This document shows positions 27,037-34,741 of a stretch of DNA of 64,000 bases, in pieces (positions within the stretch are counted from its first letter, which is position 1; each line of letters begins with the position of its first letter). The stretch comes from JBCCMQ01 sp039026235 (GTDB taxonomy: Bacteria; Pseudomonadota; Alphaproteobacteria; Rhodobacterales; Rhodobacteraceae). Below the pieces are notes generated by a model. It had not been told where the DNA came from, searched no databases, and worked only from the letters and a program-made list of their open reading frames with translations. The stretch is taken from NCBI GenBank assembly GCA_039026235.1, contig JBCCMQ010000001.1:1075027-1139026 (forward strand). The letters run 5' to 3'. The translations under genes were made by a program, and so were the position numbers.

Positions 27037-27048
27037 ACCAGCGCTGGT
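27037..27048. repeat. 12-bp palindrome upstream of the DUF1127 pair
   Basis: ACCAGC-GCTGGT is a perfect self-complementary 12-mer between the 15-bp palindrome and the ribosome-site hairpin. A protein-binding site is more likely than a hairpin because there is no loop. Confidence 0.3.
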
Positions 27049-27073
27049 CATCCGGCTCCAGACCACCAAATAT

Positions 27074-27113
27074 CTCCTTGAGACGATAGAGCAGCGTCTC
27101 AAAGCCCAAGGAG
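27074..27113 (+). promoter_or_regulatory. Hairpin that masks the Shine-Dalgarno of the first DUF1127 gene
   Basis: GAGACG (27080-27085) pairs with CGTCTC (27095-27100), and CTCCTT (27074-27079) can pair with AAGGAG (27108-27113), the ribosome site 7 nt before ATG 27121. A 7-nt bulge lies between the two helices. The upper stem is alternatively 8 bp (TTGAGACG/CGTCTCAA). This arrangement can act as an RNA thermometer or ligand/protein-dependent switch; the function is inferred. Confidence 0.55.
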
Positions 27114-27120
27114 TTTGGCT

Positions 27121-27285
27121 ATGACCGACATATTCTCGCGCCTCCGGAGCGCGGCACGCAAACGTGCCGAGTACCGACGCACTTTCGACGAACTGGCCCG
27201 TCTTCCGCGCCAGTCTGCCGAGGATCTCGGCATCGACCCGCAGAACATCCGCGAAGTCGCCCACCGTGCCGTTTACGGCAACTAG
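27121..27285 (+). CDS. DUF1127 (YjiS-like) small protein 1
   Basis: 54-aa basic protein: N-terminal helix MTDIFSRLRSAARKRAEYRRT, then the family segment ELARLPRQSAEDLGIDPQNIREVAHRAVYG. DUF1127 proteins in alphaproteobacteria are small, arginine-rich and often stress-induced; one in Rhodobacter sphaeroides (CcaF1) is an RNA-binding protein. AAGGAG stands 7 nt upstream but within a hairpin. A second copy follows 23 bp downstream. The pair probably forms one transcript. Confidence 0.88.
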   Translation: MTDIFSRLRSAARKRAEYRRTFDELARLPRQSAEDLGIDPQNIREVAHRAVYGN

Positions 27286-27308
27286 GCAAAAAAGGATTGG
27301 ATAGTAAA

Positions 27309-27476
27309 ATGACCAGTATCTTCACACGTCTCAGAACAGCCGCTGTCAAGCGCTCGCGCTATCGGGAAACGGTTGCGGAACTGTCGCGCCTTCCCATCGA
27401 CGTCGCCCTTGATCTCGATATTGATCAATCAGACGTCCGGCGCATCGCCCACCGGGCCGTTTACGGCGCGCACTAG
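27309..27476 (+). CDS. DUF1127 (YjiS-like) small protein 2
   Basis: 55-aa paralogue of the preceding gene; MTSIFTRLRTAAVKRSRYRET and the ending RRIAHRAVYGAH align closely with it. The two are about half identical by eye, so this is an older tandem duplication. Its stop codon shares bases CTAG (27473-27476) with the stop of the convergent coaD gene. AAGGA lies about 15 nt upstream, a loose ribosome site. Confidence 0.87.
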   Translation: MTSIFTRLRTAAVKRSRYRETVAELSRLPIDVALDLDIDQSDVRRIAHRAVYGAH

Positions 27477-27985
27477 GCGCCCGTCGCCGGCCTGCCGGCA
27501 AGCTTGGCGGTCAGGGCCAACTTGACCTCTGGGCTGACAAACTTCGAAATATCACCGCCGAGCCGGGCGATCTCTTTGACTAGCTTCGAAGCGATCGCCT
27601 GGTGTTCGGCCTCTGCCATCAGAAACACCGTCTCGACCTGGTCGTCGAGCTTGCGGTTCATGCCGACCATCTGAAATTCGTATTCAAAGTCGGCCACGGC
27701 GCGCAGCCCGCGCACGATCAGCGATGCGCCCACGTCACGGGCACAGTCGATCAGCAGGTTTTCGAACGGGTGCACGGTTATTTCGATACTCGCCTCGGCG
27801 GCCAACGGCGCAGCGATGCCGCCTACCATCGCGACGCGTTCTTCCAAGGTGAACATCGGACCTTTGTCGCGGTTGACGGCAACACCGATGACCAAACGGT
27901 CTACAAGACGCGACGCCCGACGAATGATATCGGTATGACCCAGGGTCACTGGATCAAATGTGCCGGGATAAAGTCCTATGCGCAT
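27473..27985 (-). CDS. coaD: Phosphopantetheine adenylyltransferase
   Basis: Fourth step of coenzyme A synthesis. 170 aa. Nucleotidyltransferase motif GTFDPVTLGHTDIIRRA with the HxGH-type TLGH, and the later GLRAVADFEYEFQM. ATG 27985 (MRIGLYPGTFDP) is preferred over an in-frame GTG one codon earlier; a GGGAGG ribosome site precedes both. Monocistronic, converging on the DUF1127 pair. Confidence 0.96.
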   Translation of the reverse strand: MRIGLYPGTFDPVTLGHTDIIRRASRLVDRLVIGVAVNRDKGPMFTLEERVAMVGGIAAPLAAEASIEITVHPFENLLIDCARDVGASLIVRGLRAVADFEYEFQMVGMNRKLDDQVETVFLMAEAEHQAIASKLVKEIARLGGDISKFVSPEVKLALTAKLAGRPATGA

Positions 27986-28065
27986 CACGCCCTCCCTGAT
28001 CTTGCGCCAGACCAGAAGACCGTTCGCACCGCTCCGTCAAGAATTTTCTGCGCACATTCCGGGCC

Positions 28066-28500
28066 TTAGTAGCCCATGATCATGTCTTGCAGAGCGTCTT
28101 TTTCCATCGCCACTTCCTGAAGCCGGGCTTTGACCACGTCACCGAGCGAGATCAGGCCGATCATGCGCGTCCCGTCCAGGACCGGCATGTGGCGAAATCG
28201 CCCCTCGGTCATGCGCTGCAGTACGGAATCGGCCGTGTCCCCGGCCGCGCAGGTGACCAGTTTCCGTGTCATGAGACCTGCGACCTTCTCCGACAGGCAG
28301 GCAGCGCCGCGTTTACCGATTTCGCGAACGATGTCGCGTTCGCTCAGAATGCCTAACGCCGCCGCACCGTCGTCTGAAACAACCACCGTGCCGATTTTTC
28401 GCGCGCTTAACTCCGCCGCGGCTTCGGCGATCGACGTCGCAGGCGGCACAGTGAACACCCCGGCATCGCCCTTGGTCTGCAAGATGGTTTGGACCAGCAT
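28066..28500 (-). CDS. CBS-domain pair protein
   Basis: 144 aa made of two CBS repeats (about residues 5-65 and 73-135), which bind adenine nucleotides. Repeat landmarks: AARKIGTVVVSDD-type strand, GILSERDIVR, then MTEGRFRHMPVLDG and GLISLGDVVKARL. It has no catalytic partner domain. Such stand-alone CBS proteins sense energy charge or redox state; target unknown. ATG 28500 has GGAGG 6 nt upstream. Transcribed away from a LysR gene on the same strand. Confidence 0.87.
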   Translation of the reverse strand: MLVQTILQTKGDAGVFTVPPATSIAEAAAELSARKIGTVVVSDDGAAALGILSERDIVREIGKRGAACLSEKVAGLMTRKLVTCAAGDTADSVLQRMTEGRFRHMPVLDGTRMIGLISLGDVVKARLQEVAMEKDALQDMIMGY

Positions 28501-28558
28501 GGTCACCTCCGTCTTTCCAAGATGTATTGTCTAGGGTGACTTTCCTGTCACCAAACTG

Positions 28559-29449
28559 TCAAGTCTGGCGTTCCAGACGGGCAATTTCGGCACGAAGCCC
28601 GCGTATCAGGGCCTCGGAAAAGCGGGTCATGCGCGCCCGCCCCCGGTCGGATGCATGCCGCACCAGATAGAAGCTGCGCCTGAGACCCACCTGATCCGTC
28701 ATCAGGCGCTGCATTCCCGCAATCTGGGGAACGGCAAAGTCATGCATGATGCCCAGTCCCGCGCCTTGCCGGATCCAGTTCATCTGCACAGCAACTGAAT
28801 TTGACCCAAGCACCACGGGGCCGATCCCAAGCTCACCCAGATAGTCCAGCGCCGGGTCGAAAATCAGCTCTGGAATGTAGCCCACCAGCCGGTGCGATGC
28901 CAGATCCCCGGGGTTTTCCGGCCTGCCGTGCTGGGCAAGGTAAGATGACGCGGCAGCCAGGCTGAGACCGTAGTCGGCGATCTTCTGAACCGTCAGCCGG
29001 CCACTGGTGGGCGCCGAAACCGTAACGGCCATGTCCGCCTCGCGTTTCGTCAGGCTGAATACCCGCGGAAGCGCAAGTATCTGAACATCCAGCCCCGGGT
29101 TTTCGGCCACAATATCCGCGGTCACCTGAGGCAGCAGATAGTTTGCCACCCCGTCCGGCGCGCCGATACGGACCAATCCAGTCAGGGTCTCATCCGCGCC
29201 TTTCAAGGCCTCCTGGCCGATCTCGAGCGATCGCTCGGCCTCTTCCGCGTGGGGCAACAGACGCTCCCCGGCTTCGGTCAATGCGTACCCACTTGGGGAC
29301 TTCGCTAGCAAAACTGCACCACAACGGTCTTCCAGCCGGGCAATGCGCCGGCCAACAGTAGCTGGGTCCAGACGCAGGACCCGTCCGGCGGCGGACAGGC
29401 TTTCGGCGCGGGCCACGCCCAGGAACACCCGCAGATCATCCCAGTTCAC
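28559..29449 (-). CDS. LysR-family transcriptional regulator, divergent from mmsA
   Basis: 296 aa with HTH WDDLRVFLGVARAESLSAAGRVLRLDPATVGRRIARLE and a LysR substrate domain. Start GTG 29449 with GGGGG 6 nt upstream is preferred; the frame also begins at 29491. The longer start would place an inverted repeat (29486-29515) inside the coding region, an argument for the shorter form. It faces mmsA and likely regulates valine or propionate metabolism; effector not known. Confidence 0.85.
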   Translation of the reverse strand: MNWDDLRVFLGVARAESLSAAGRVLRLDPATVGRRIARLEDRCGAVLLAKSPSGYALTEAGERLLPHAEEAERSLEIGQEALKGADETLTGLVRIGAPDGVANYLLPQVTADIVAENPGLDVQILALPRVFSLTKREADMAVTVSAPTSGRLTVQKIADYGLSLAAASSYLAQHGRPENPGDLASHRLVGYIPELIFDPALDYLGELGIGPVVLGSNSVAVQMNWIRQGAGLGIMHDFAVPQIAGMQRLMTDQVGLRRSFYLVRHASDRGRARMTRFSEALIRGLRAEIARLERQT

Positions 29450-29485
29450 GGCCACCACCCCCTTTGCATTTTTGCGAAGCTCTTT

Positions 29486-29515
29486 TGGCATTCTGCGCCT
29501 GTTCCTGCAATGCCA
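29486..29515. promoter_or_regulatory. Inverted repeat between LysR and mmsA
   Basis: TGGCATT (29486-29492) and AATGCCA (29509-29515) are perfect arms with a 16-bp spacer in the divergent promoter region. The spacing is wide for a simple dyad, but LysR proteins can bind such arms as tetramers. Candidate operator for mmsA control. Confidence 0.4.
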
Positions 29516-29582
29516 GGCCGATTATTGTCCGCCAAAGCGTCCCAGCCTATCGGACCGCCATGATCGATTGCAGGAGGATTCC

Positions 29583-31079
29583 ATGTACGACATTCACCAC
29601 TTTATCAACGGCACGCAGGTGCCGGGATCGGGTCGTTCGACCGATGTCTACAACCCCGCGACCGGCGAAGTGCAGGCCCAGGTCGCACTGGCCTCGGCAT
29701 CCGAAGTGGGCGCCGCTGTTGCCGATGCCGCCAAGGCCCAGCCGGCGTGGGGCGCCACGAATCCGCAGCGCCGTGCACGTGTTCTGATGGAATTCGTCCG
29801 CCTTTTGAACCGCGACATGGACAAGCTGGCCGAGGTTCTGAGCCGCGAACACGGCAAAACCCTGCCCGACGCACGGGGCGACATCCAACGCGGCCTTGAG
29901 GTCATCGAGTTTTGTATCGCCGCACCGCATCTTTTGAAGGGCGAATACACCGACAGCGCCGGGCCCGGTATCGATATCTATTCAATGCGCCAGCCGCTGG
30001 GCGTCGTGGCGGCGATCATGCCCTTCAACTTCCCGGCCATGATGCCGCTATGGCACGTGGGTCCCGCCTTGGCCTGTGGCAACGCGGTGATCCTAAAGCC
30101 GTCGGAACGGGACCCTTCCGTGCCGGTGATGCTGGCGGAACTTCTGGTCGAGGCGGGCCTTCCCGCCGGTGTCTTCCAGGTGGTCAACGGCGACAAAGAG
30201 GCGGTGGATGCACTGCTCGACAGCGAGACGGTTCAGGGCGTGTCCTTCGTCGGATCGACCCCGATCGCCCAGTATATCTATGCCCGGGCCACTGCGAACG
30301 GGAAACGGGCGCAGTGCTTTGGCGGCGCAAAGAACCATCTGATCGTAATGCCCGACGCCGATATGGATCAGGCGGCGGACGCCTTGGTGGGTTCGGGCTA
30401 CGGGGCGGCAGGCGAACGCTGCATGGCGGTGTCAGTCGCGGTCCCTGTGGGCGACGAGACCGCCGACCGGCTGGTCGAAAAGCTGGTCCCGCGGATCGAG
30501 AAACTGAAAGTGGGTCCCTACACTGCCGGCGACGATGTCGACTTCGGCCCCGTCGTTACGGCGGCTGCGAAGGAAAACATCCTGCGGCTCGTCCAGTCCG
30601 GCGTCGATGCGGGTGCGGAACTGGTGGTCGACGGCCGCGATTTCAGCCTTCAGGGCTATGAAGACGGTTTCTTCGTGGGTCCGCATCTGTTCGATCGGGT
30701 GACGCCGGACATGGAGATCTACCGGACCGAGATCTTTGGGCCGGTGCTCAGCCAGGTTCGGGCCGGAAGCTATGAAGAAGCGCTTGGTCTGGCCATGGAC
30801 CACGAATACGGCAACGGCACGGCCATCTTCACCCGCGATGGTGATACGGCGCGCGATTTCGCCAACCGGATCAACATCGGGATGGTGGGGGTCAACGTGC
30901 CGATCCCGGTGCCGCTGGCCTATCACACCTTCGGCGGATGGAAGAAATCAGCCTTTGGGGACGTGAATCAGCACGGCCCGGATTCGTTCCGGTTCTACAC
31001 AAGAACCAAAACGGTGACGGCACGCTGGCCGTCGGGGATCAAGGAAGGCGGCGAATTTAACTTCAAGGCCATGGACTGA
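29583..31079 (+). CDS. mmsA: CoA-acylating methylmalonate-semialdehyde dehydrogenase
   Basis: Final dehydrogenase of valine breakdown: converts methylmalonate semialdehyde plus CoA to propionyl-CoA. 498 aa, ALDH fold. The catalytic Cys is in GAAGERCMAVSVAV, typical of the CoA-acylating MmsA group. The substrate pocket segment (FNFPAMMPLWHVGPALACGN) and the KPSERDPS cofactor-binding stretch also match. AGGAGG is upstream of ATG 29583. The remaining valine genes lie 3.7 kb downstream in their own operon, so the pathway is split into two units here. Confidence 0.95.
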   Translation: MYDIHHFINGTQVPGSGRSTDVYNPATGEVQAQVALASASEVGAAVADAAKAQPAWGATNPQRRARVLMEFVRLLNRDMDKLAEVLSREHGKTLPDARGDIQRGLEVIEFCIAAPHLLKGEYTDSAGPGIDIYSMRQPLGVVAAIMPFNFPAMMPLWHVGPALACGNAVILKPSERDPSVPVMLAELLVEAGLPAGVFQVVNGDKEAVDALLDSETVQGVSFVGSTPIAQYIYARATANGKRAQCFGGAKNHLIVMPDADMDQAADALVGSGYGAAGERCMAVSVAVPVGDETADRLVEKLVPRIEKLKVGPYTAGDDVDFGPVVTAAAKENILRLVQSGVDAGAELVVDGRDFSLQGYEDGFFVGPHLFDRVTPDMEIYRTEIFGPVLSQVRAGSYEEALGLAMDHEYGNGTAIFTRDGDTARDFANRINIGMVGVNVPIPVPLAYHTFGGWKKSAFGDVNQHGPDSFRFYTRTKTVTARWPSGIKEGGEFNFKAMD

Positions 31080-31100
31080 CCCGAAACCAGGTGATCGAGC

Positions 31101-31119
31101 GGGCGGCCCTTGGCCGCCC
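31101..31119. terminator. Bidirectional hairpin after mmsA
   Basis: GGGCGGCC (31101-31108) and GGCCGCCC (31112-31119) form an 8-bp stem with a 3-nt loop between the convergent mmsA and VPLPA-CTERM genes. No T-tract is present on either side. Confidence 0.55.
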
Positions 31120-31125
31120 AGTGGA

Positions 31126-31788
31126 TTAGCGCTGCCGCTGCGCCTTCCGGCTGCCAACGGCGGCCAGACCGCCGAGACCAATCAACAGGACCAGAGCGGA
31201 CGCCGGCAATGGAACTTTGCTGACCGTGATTTGAAGAATGGTGAAATTGTCGTTCGTCTGTTTTGCGCCGATCCCAAAGGACGCACCGACCAACGGGGCA
31301 AACGACAAAGACGAGACACTCACAGAGTTTGAGACGTCGATCAAATCTTCCTCGCGCAGGAAATCGCCCGCGACGACGAGGCCAAATGCAAAATTGTCGT
31401 CGTCGTCGACGCTGCCAAAGACGATTTCCTCGATCACCACGTCGTGGTCGAAGGTAAAGATCAGAACGTCGTTCCCGCCCGCGCCGTCCAGTTCGGTCGC
31501 ATCGCTGACACCCACCGCGCCCAGACCATCGGAGCCCTGAAAAACCTGCCGTGCGCCAAAGTCGATAGGAGCCGGACCACCAACACCGGGCCATCGGCCC
31601 GCCGAGACCTGCAGCTGTATGCCGTCTTCGGTGAAGTCGAAAAAATCCGCCGTGCTGGGACTGCCCGCACCGAAATTAAAGGTTGCTGCTGATACTGTCG
31701 CAGCCGAGAGGAGCGCGATGGCCCCCGCCGCGACAAAGACCCTTATGCCCAAGAAGATACCCACACTGTCCTCACTTTTTACGCACAT
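31126..31788 (-). CDS. VPLPA-CTERM sorting-domain protein, paralogue A
   Basis: 220 aa. N-terminal signal sequence (IRVFVAAGAIALLSAATVSAA), a beta-rich extracellular part, and the C-terminal sorting signal VPLPASALVLLIGLGGLAA followed by a basic tail. This is the VPLPA-CTERM variant of PEP-CTERM proteins, processed by an exosortase/archaeosortase system that is not in this window. The core shares FxFDxxVxxxxVxF and a final FxIxxIxV-VPLPA pattern with the next gene, so they are paralogues. Start is uncertain: ATG 31788 or GTG 31764. Function unknown; surface or matrix protein by analogy. Confidence 0.8.
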   Translation of the reverse strand: MCVKSEDSVGIFLGIRVFVAAGAIALLSAATVSAATFNFGAGSPSTADFFDFTEDGIQLQVSAGRWPGVGGPAPIDFGARQVFQGSDGLGAVGVSDATELDGAGGNDVLIFTFDHDVVIEEIVFGSVDDDDNFAFGLVVAGDFLREEDLIDVSNSVSVSSLSFAPLVGASFGIGAKQTNDNFTILQITVSKVPLPASALVLLIGLGGLAAVGSRKAQRQR

Positions 31789-32107
31789 CGTTGGCAGAGC
31801 CCCTTCGCCCAGGAATGAGCCTGCACGTATTCTAGATTAAAACAACCGGGTTCGAAAGCCGTCCGCGCGTTTTAGATCGCCCCCTTCCCTAAATTCAACG
31901 CCTCAGCCTCCGCATTCGTTCGGATATCGCCTAAATATCTGCAAGGGCTCGGTTTTGGATGAGATGTTCGGACAAACAACACCGAAGAGACGATTGTTCA
32001 GCGGTTCGTTGTTCCGCAAAGGGAAGATGATCCCTGCTTTCGAACTGGATCCGCGCATTTCTGGAAACAGTCCCCGATTTCCTAGCGGATGACCATAACG
32101 CGCGTAC
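31789..32107. other. Intergenic region upstream of paralogue A
   Basis: 319 bp with no coding pattern, no clear RNA structure and no convincing operator. It should contain the promoter of the leftward VPLPA-CTERM gene. Confidence 0.6.
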
Positions 32108-32139
32108 GTAAAAAAATAGCGGCCTCGAAAGGCCGCTAT
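32108..32139 (-). terminator. Rho-independent terminator of paralogue B
   Basis: On the minus strand, ATAGCGGCC and GGCCGCTAT form a perfect 9-bp stem with a 6-nt loop, followed by a run of T. It lies 23 bp after the stop of the VPLPA-CTERM gene at 32162. Confidence 0.85.
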
Positions 32140-32161
32140 CTAGCTTGCCAGAAGTTCCGAA

Positions 32162-32875
32162 CTACTTACGGCGCCGGCGCAGCCCAGCCAAGCCGCCCAG
32201 GCCCGCCAAGAGCATCCAACCGGCCGCCGGAAGGGGCACCGGCGCGACCTCTATGCGCGAAATTCTGAAGGAATCTGTGATGTCATGACGTCCGGTGTCA
32301 CGGAATGCGCCAAAGCCGAACACGCTTCCTTCGAAGGCCGGGCTAAAGGTGAACGACCCTTCATCGCCATCGGTGTCCGGGAAGGGAAGCGGATTGACGA
32401 TATCGGCCAGGAAGGCGTTCGCTGCCGTCGAAGTTCCGTCCCAAAATACGAAGTCTTCTCCGTTGCCGACCTCTTCGAAGATGACTTCTGACAACCGGAC
32501 CTCGGTATCAAACCGAAAGATCAGGATGTCATAGTCGAAGAAACCATCGACCGTCGGACTGTCGCCACCAAACAGGCCGTTGTTGTTGTCGATCCCGAGA
32601 CCTTCAACGTTCTGCGTGATCTCGATATCTACCTCACCGTTCAGGCCGATGAAATTTCCACTCAGAACCGAAAAGGTGTCTGCTTCAACTTCAAACGTGC
32701 CACCGGACCATGTAAAGGGCCCAAGCGGGTCCCCGTTTGTTTGGGTCCCGCTGACGGAAGCGACTGGAACAAAGCCGGTTTCGTCGATCTCGAAGTTGAT
32801 GGTTTCGGCGCTGGCGCCGGTTACTCCGGCAAAAAGCACCACTGCCCCGGAAAGGGCAAGCGATCTAAAGGTCAT
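32162..32875 (-). CDS. VPLPA-CTERM sorting-domain protein, paralogue B
   Basis: 237 aa. Signal peptide MTFRSLALSGAVVLFAGVTGASA, a core rich in Asp, Gly and beta-strand, and a C-terminal VPLPAAGWMLLAGLGGLAGLRRRRK sorting signal with a clear basic tail. Its core matches paralogue A in the DxLIFxFD and SxFGxGA segments. ATG 32875 is chosen because it starts the signal peptide; the open frame upstream to 32944 has no reason to be coding. The own terminator and a 284-bp gap from paralogue A suggest separate transcripts. Confidence 0.85.
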   Translation of the reverse strand: MTFRSLALSGAVVLFAGVTGASAETINFEIDETGFVPVASVSGTQTNGDPLGPFTWSGGTFEVEADTFSVLSGNFIGLNGEVDIEITQNVEGLGIDNNNGLFGGDSPTVDGFFDYDILIFRFDTEVRLSEVIFEEVGNGEDFVFWDGTSTAANAFLADIVNPLPFPDTDGDEGSFTFSPAFEGSVFGFGAFRDTGRHDITDSFRISRIEVAPVPLPAAGWMLLAGLGGLAGLRRRRK

Positions 32876-33220
32876 TAATGTCCCCTCTGTACTAAGTATG
32901 TACTGCACACACTCTGGATACAGAAGGCCACAATTCTGACACATTCGTCAAGCGCCGCCTAAATAATGGGCTTCGCAAGAACGGTGGCTCTGCGGGATCA
33001 AGGGTGCGGTTAGAAGTCGAAAAAATGTTTTTTTCAATTATTTAAGTTGATGCTCCGTGTCGTGATCGTGGTGCGCCGCACACCACTGGCGATAGCGTTC
33101 CGCTTAAATTTCAACTCAGCGAGAACCAGCACCAAAAATCAATGGATGCTCGGCGCCGCGATTGTCTGATCAAATCGCCATCACCCGCAATTGATTCGAA
33201 TACCCGGCCGGAGCGTTGAT
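32876..33220. other. Intergenic region between paralogue B and the GCS2 ligase
   Basis: 345 bp, relatively AT-rich, divergent promoter region. It contains a hairpin GTGGTG (33068-33073)/CACCAC (33081-33086). No gene is recognised. Confidence 0.6.
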
Positions 33221-34348
33221 GTGACAGACCGCGATTTCACCCTTGGTATTGAAGAGGAATATCTTCTGGTCGACCGGGAAACGCTGGCGCTGGCAGAGGC
33301 ACCCGATGCCTTCTGGACCGCCTGCACCGAAGAACTGGGGGGCCAGGTCGCGCCCGAATATCTGCGATGTCAGGTCGAGGTCGGAACCAAGGTCTGTAGG
33401 ACCGTGGGCGATGCCCGCGACGAGTTGAAACGCCTCCGCTCCTGCGTTGCCAAGCATGCGGCGGCGTTCGGGTTGGCGCCAATTGCTTCATCCTGCCATC
33501 CGACGGCGGACTGGAAGAACCAGCAGCATACCGACAAGGAACGCTATCACGATCTGTCGCACGCCTTGGGCGGCGTGGCGCGCCGCCTTTTGATTTCCGG
33601 CATGCATGTCCATGTGGGAATTGGCAGCGAGGAACGGCGCATCGATCTGATGAACCAGTTCACGTATTTCCTGCCCCATTTGCTGGCGCTTTCCGCGTCT
33701 TCCCCGTTTTGGCAGGGCGAAGACACCGGGCTGGCCAGCTACCGGCTGACGGTTTTCGACAACCTGCCTCGCACCGGCCTGCCGCCCACGCTGTCGAGCT
33801 GGTCCGAATTCGAACGCTCGGTCGCGATACTGGTCAAGCTCGGACTGATCGAGGACAGCTCTAAGATCTGGTGGGATCTTCGGCCGTCATCGAAGTTTCC
33901 AACCCTTGAGACCCGCATCTGCGACGTGCCATCGCGCCTTGAACACAGCGTTGTTCTGGCAGGTCTCACGCAGGCCACGATGCGTATGCTCTGGCGTCTT
34001 GCGCAGCGCAATCAACGCTGGCGGATCTACGAGGCGTTCCTGGTGGGCGAAAACCGTTGGCGGGCGCAGCGGTTCGGAACGACCGAGGGGCTAATCGATT
34101 TCGGGCGCGGTGAGATCGTGCCGTTTGCCGAGTTGATCGACGAACTTCTTGCGCTTGTGGCCGAAGACGCCGCTGCGCTTGGCTCAGCGGACACGCTCAT
34201 CGGCGTGCAGGATATTCTGACCAACGGAACCAGTGCCGATCGGCAGCGCCGACTTTACCGGGAAAAGACCGATGCGGGGCTGGCGCCCGGTGACGCGCTG
34301 AAAGCGGTCACTTCGCATCTGGTGGAAGAGTTTAGCGACGCACTTTAG
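33221..34348 (+). CDS. Carboxylate-amine ligase, YbdK/GCS2 family
   Basis: 375 aa, ATP-dependent ligase of the glutamate-cysteine ligase family 2. Motifs: TLGIEEEYLLVDRET at the N-terminus, the metal-binding HVHVGI, and the arginine-containing LETRICDVPSRLE. YbdK-type enzymes show weak gamma-glutamylcysteine activity; the real substrate is unknown. GTG 33221 with CCGGAG upstream is the start; the frame opens at 33191. No partner gene is adjacent. Confidence 0.85.
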   Translation: MTDRDFTLGIEEEYLLVDRETLALAEAPDAFWTACTEELGGQVAPEYLRCQVEVGTKVCRTVGDARDELKRLRSCVAKHAAAFGLAPIASSCHPTADWKNQQHTDKERYHDLSHALGGVARRLLISGMHVHVGIGSEERRIDLMNQFTYFLPHLLALSASSPFWQGEDTGLASYRLTVFDNLPRTGLPPTLSSWSEFERSVAILVKLGLIEDSSKIWWDLRPSSKFPTLETRICDVPSRLEHSVVLAGLTQATMRMLWRLAQRNQRWRIYEAFLVGENRWRAQRFGTTEGLIDFGRGEIVPFAELIDELLALVAEDAAALGSADTLIGVQDILTNGTSADRQRRLYREKTDAGLAPGDALKAVTSHLVEEFSDAL

Positions 34349-34376
34349 AAATTCGCGCGCTGTTGCAGGGCCAATT

Positions 34377-34430
34377 GGGTGCGACGTAAGTAGTGTCGCT
34401 ATGCGGTCGACTTCCCCCCGCGTCGCACCC
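34377..34430 (+). repeat. Long-range inverted repeat after the GCS2 ligase gene
   Basis: GGGTGCGAC (34377-34385) and GTCGCACCC (34422-34430) are perfect 9-bp arms around 36 nt. A TGCAG just before and CTGCA just after can extend the pairing with a bulge. It could be a terminator-like stem without T-tract or part of an RNA. Confidence 0.4.
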
Positions 34431-34634
34431 TGCACAAGCAGCCATACGGACCTAACCCCTTACACACATACAAAATTGAACAAACCAACACATCGTAGGG
34501 CGGTACCTAATATTCGAAAAATTCTAACTGCCCCCGCTTAAAGGACCATTCTGCACTGCGGCGTTCAAGGCGAAACCCGACGGCGATCACGAGAACAGAC
34601 TGTTTGTTACAATTCATGACGGATTTTCAACCTA

Positions 34635-34648
34635 AGCGGTTAACCGCT
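34635..34648. promoter_or_regulatory. 14-bp palindrome upstream of the valine operon
   Basis: AGCGGT-TAACCGCT reads the same on both strands over 14 bp and lies 94 bp before the acyl-CoA dehydrogenase start. A candidate operator for a valine-degradation regulator; no regulator gene is adjacent. Confidence 0.45.
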
Positions 34649-34741
34649 CATCCCGCTTCAATTCAATTTGCGTGCGCTGCCTTGAATCAGTCCGCGGGAC
34701 ACGATTAAAGAAACAGGTGTTCAATTACCGGGGAGGCGGCA

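Larger units (their letters stand above)
34349..34741. other. Intergenic region upstream of the valine operon
   Basis: 393 bp without a gene. It contains the inverted repeat at 34377-34430, a perfect 14-bp palindrome at 34635-34648, and the GGGGAGG ribosome site for the downstream gene. It is the likely promoter region of the valine operon. Confidence 0.7.
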
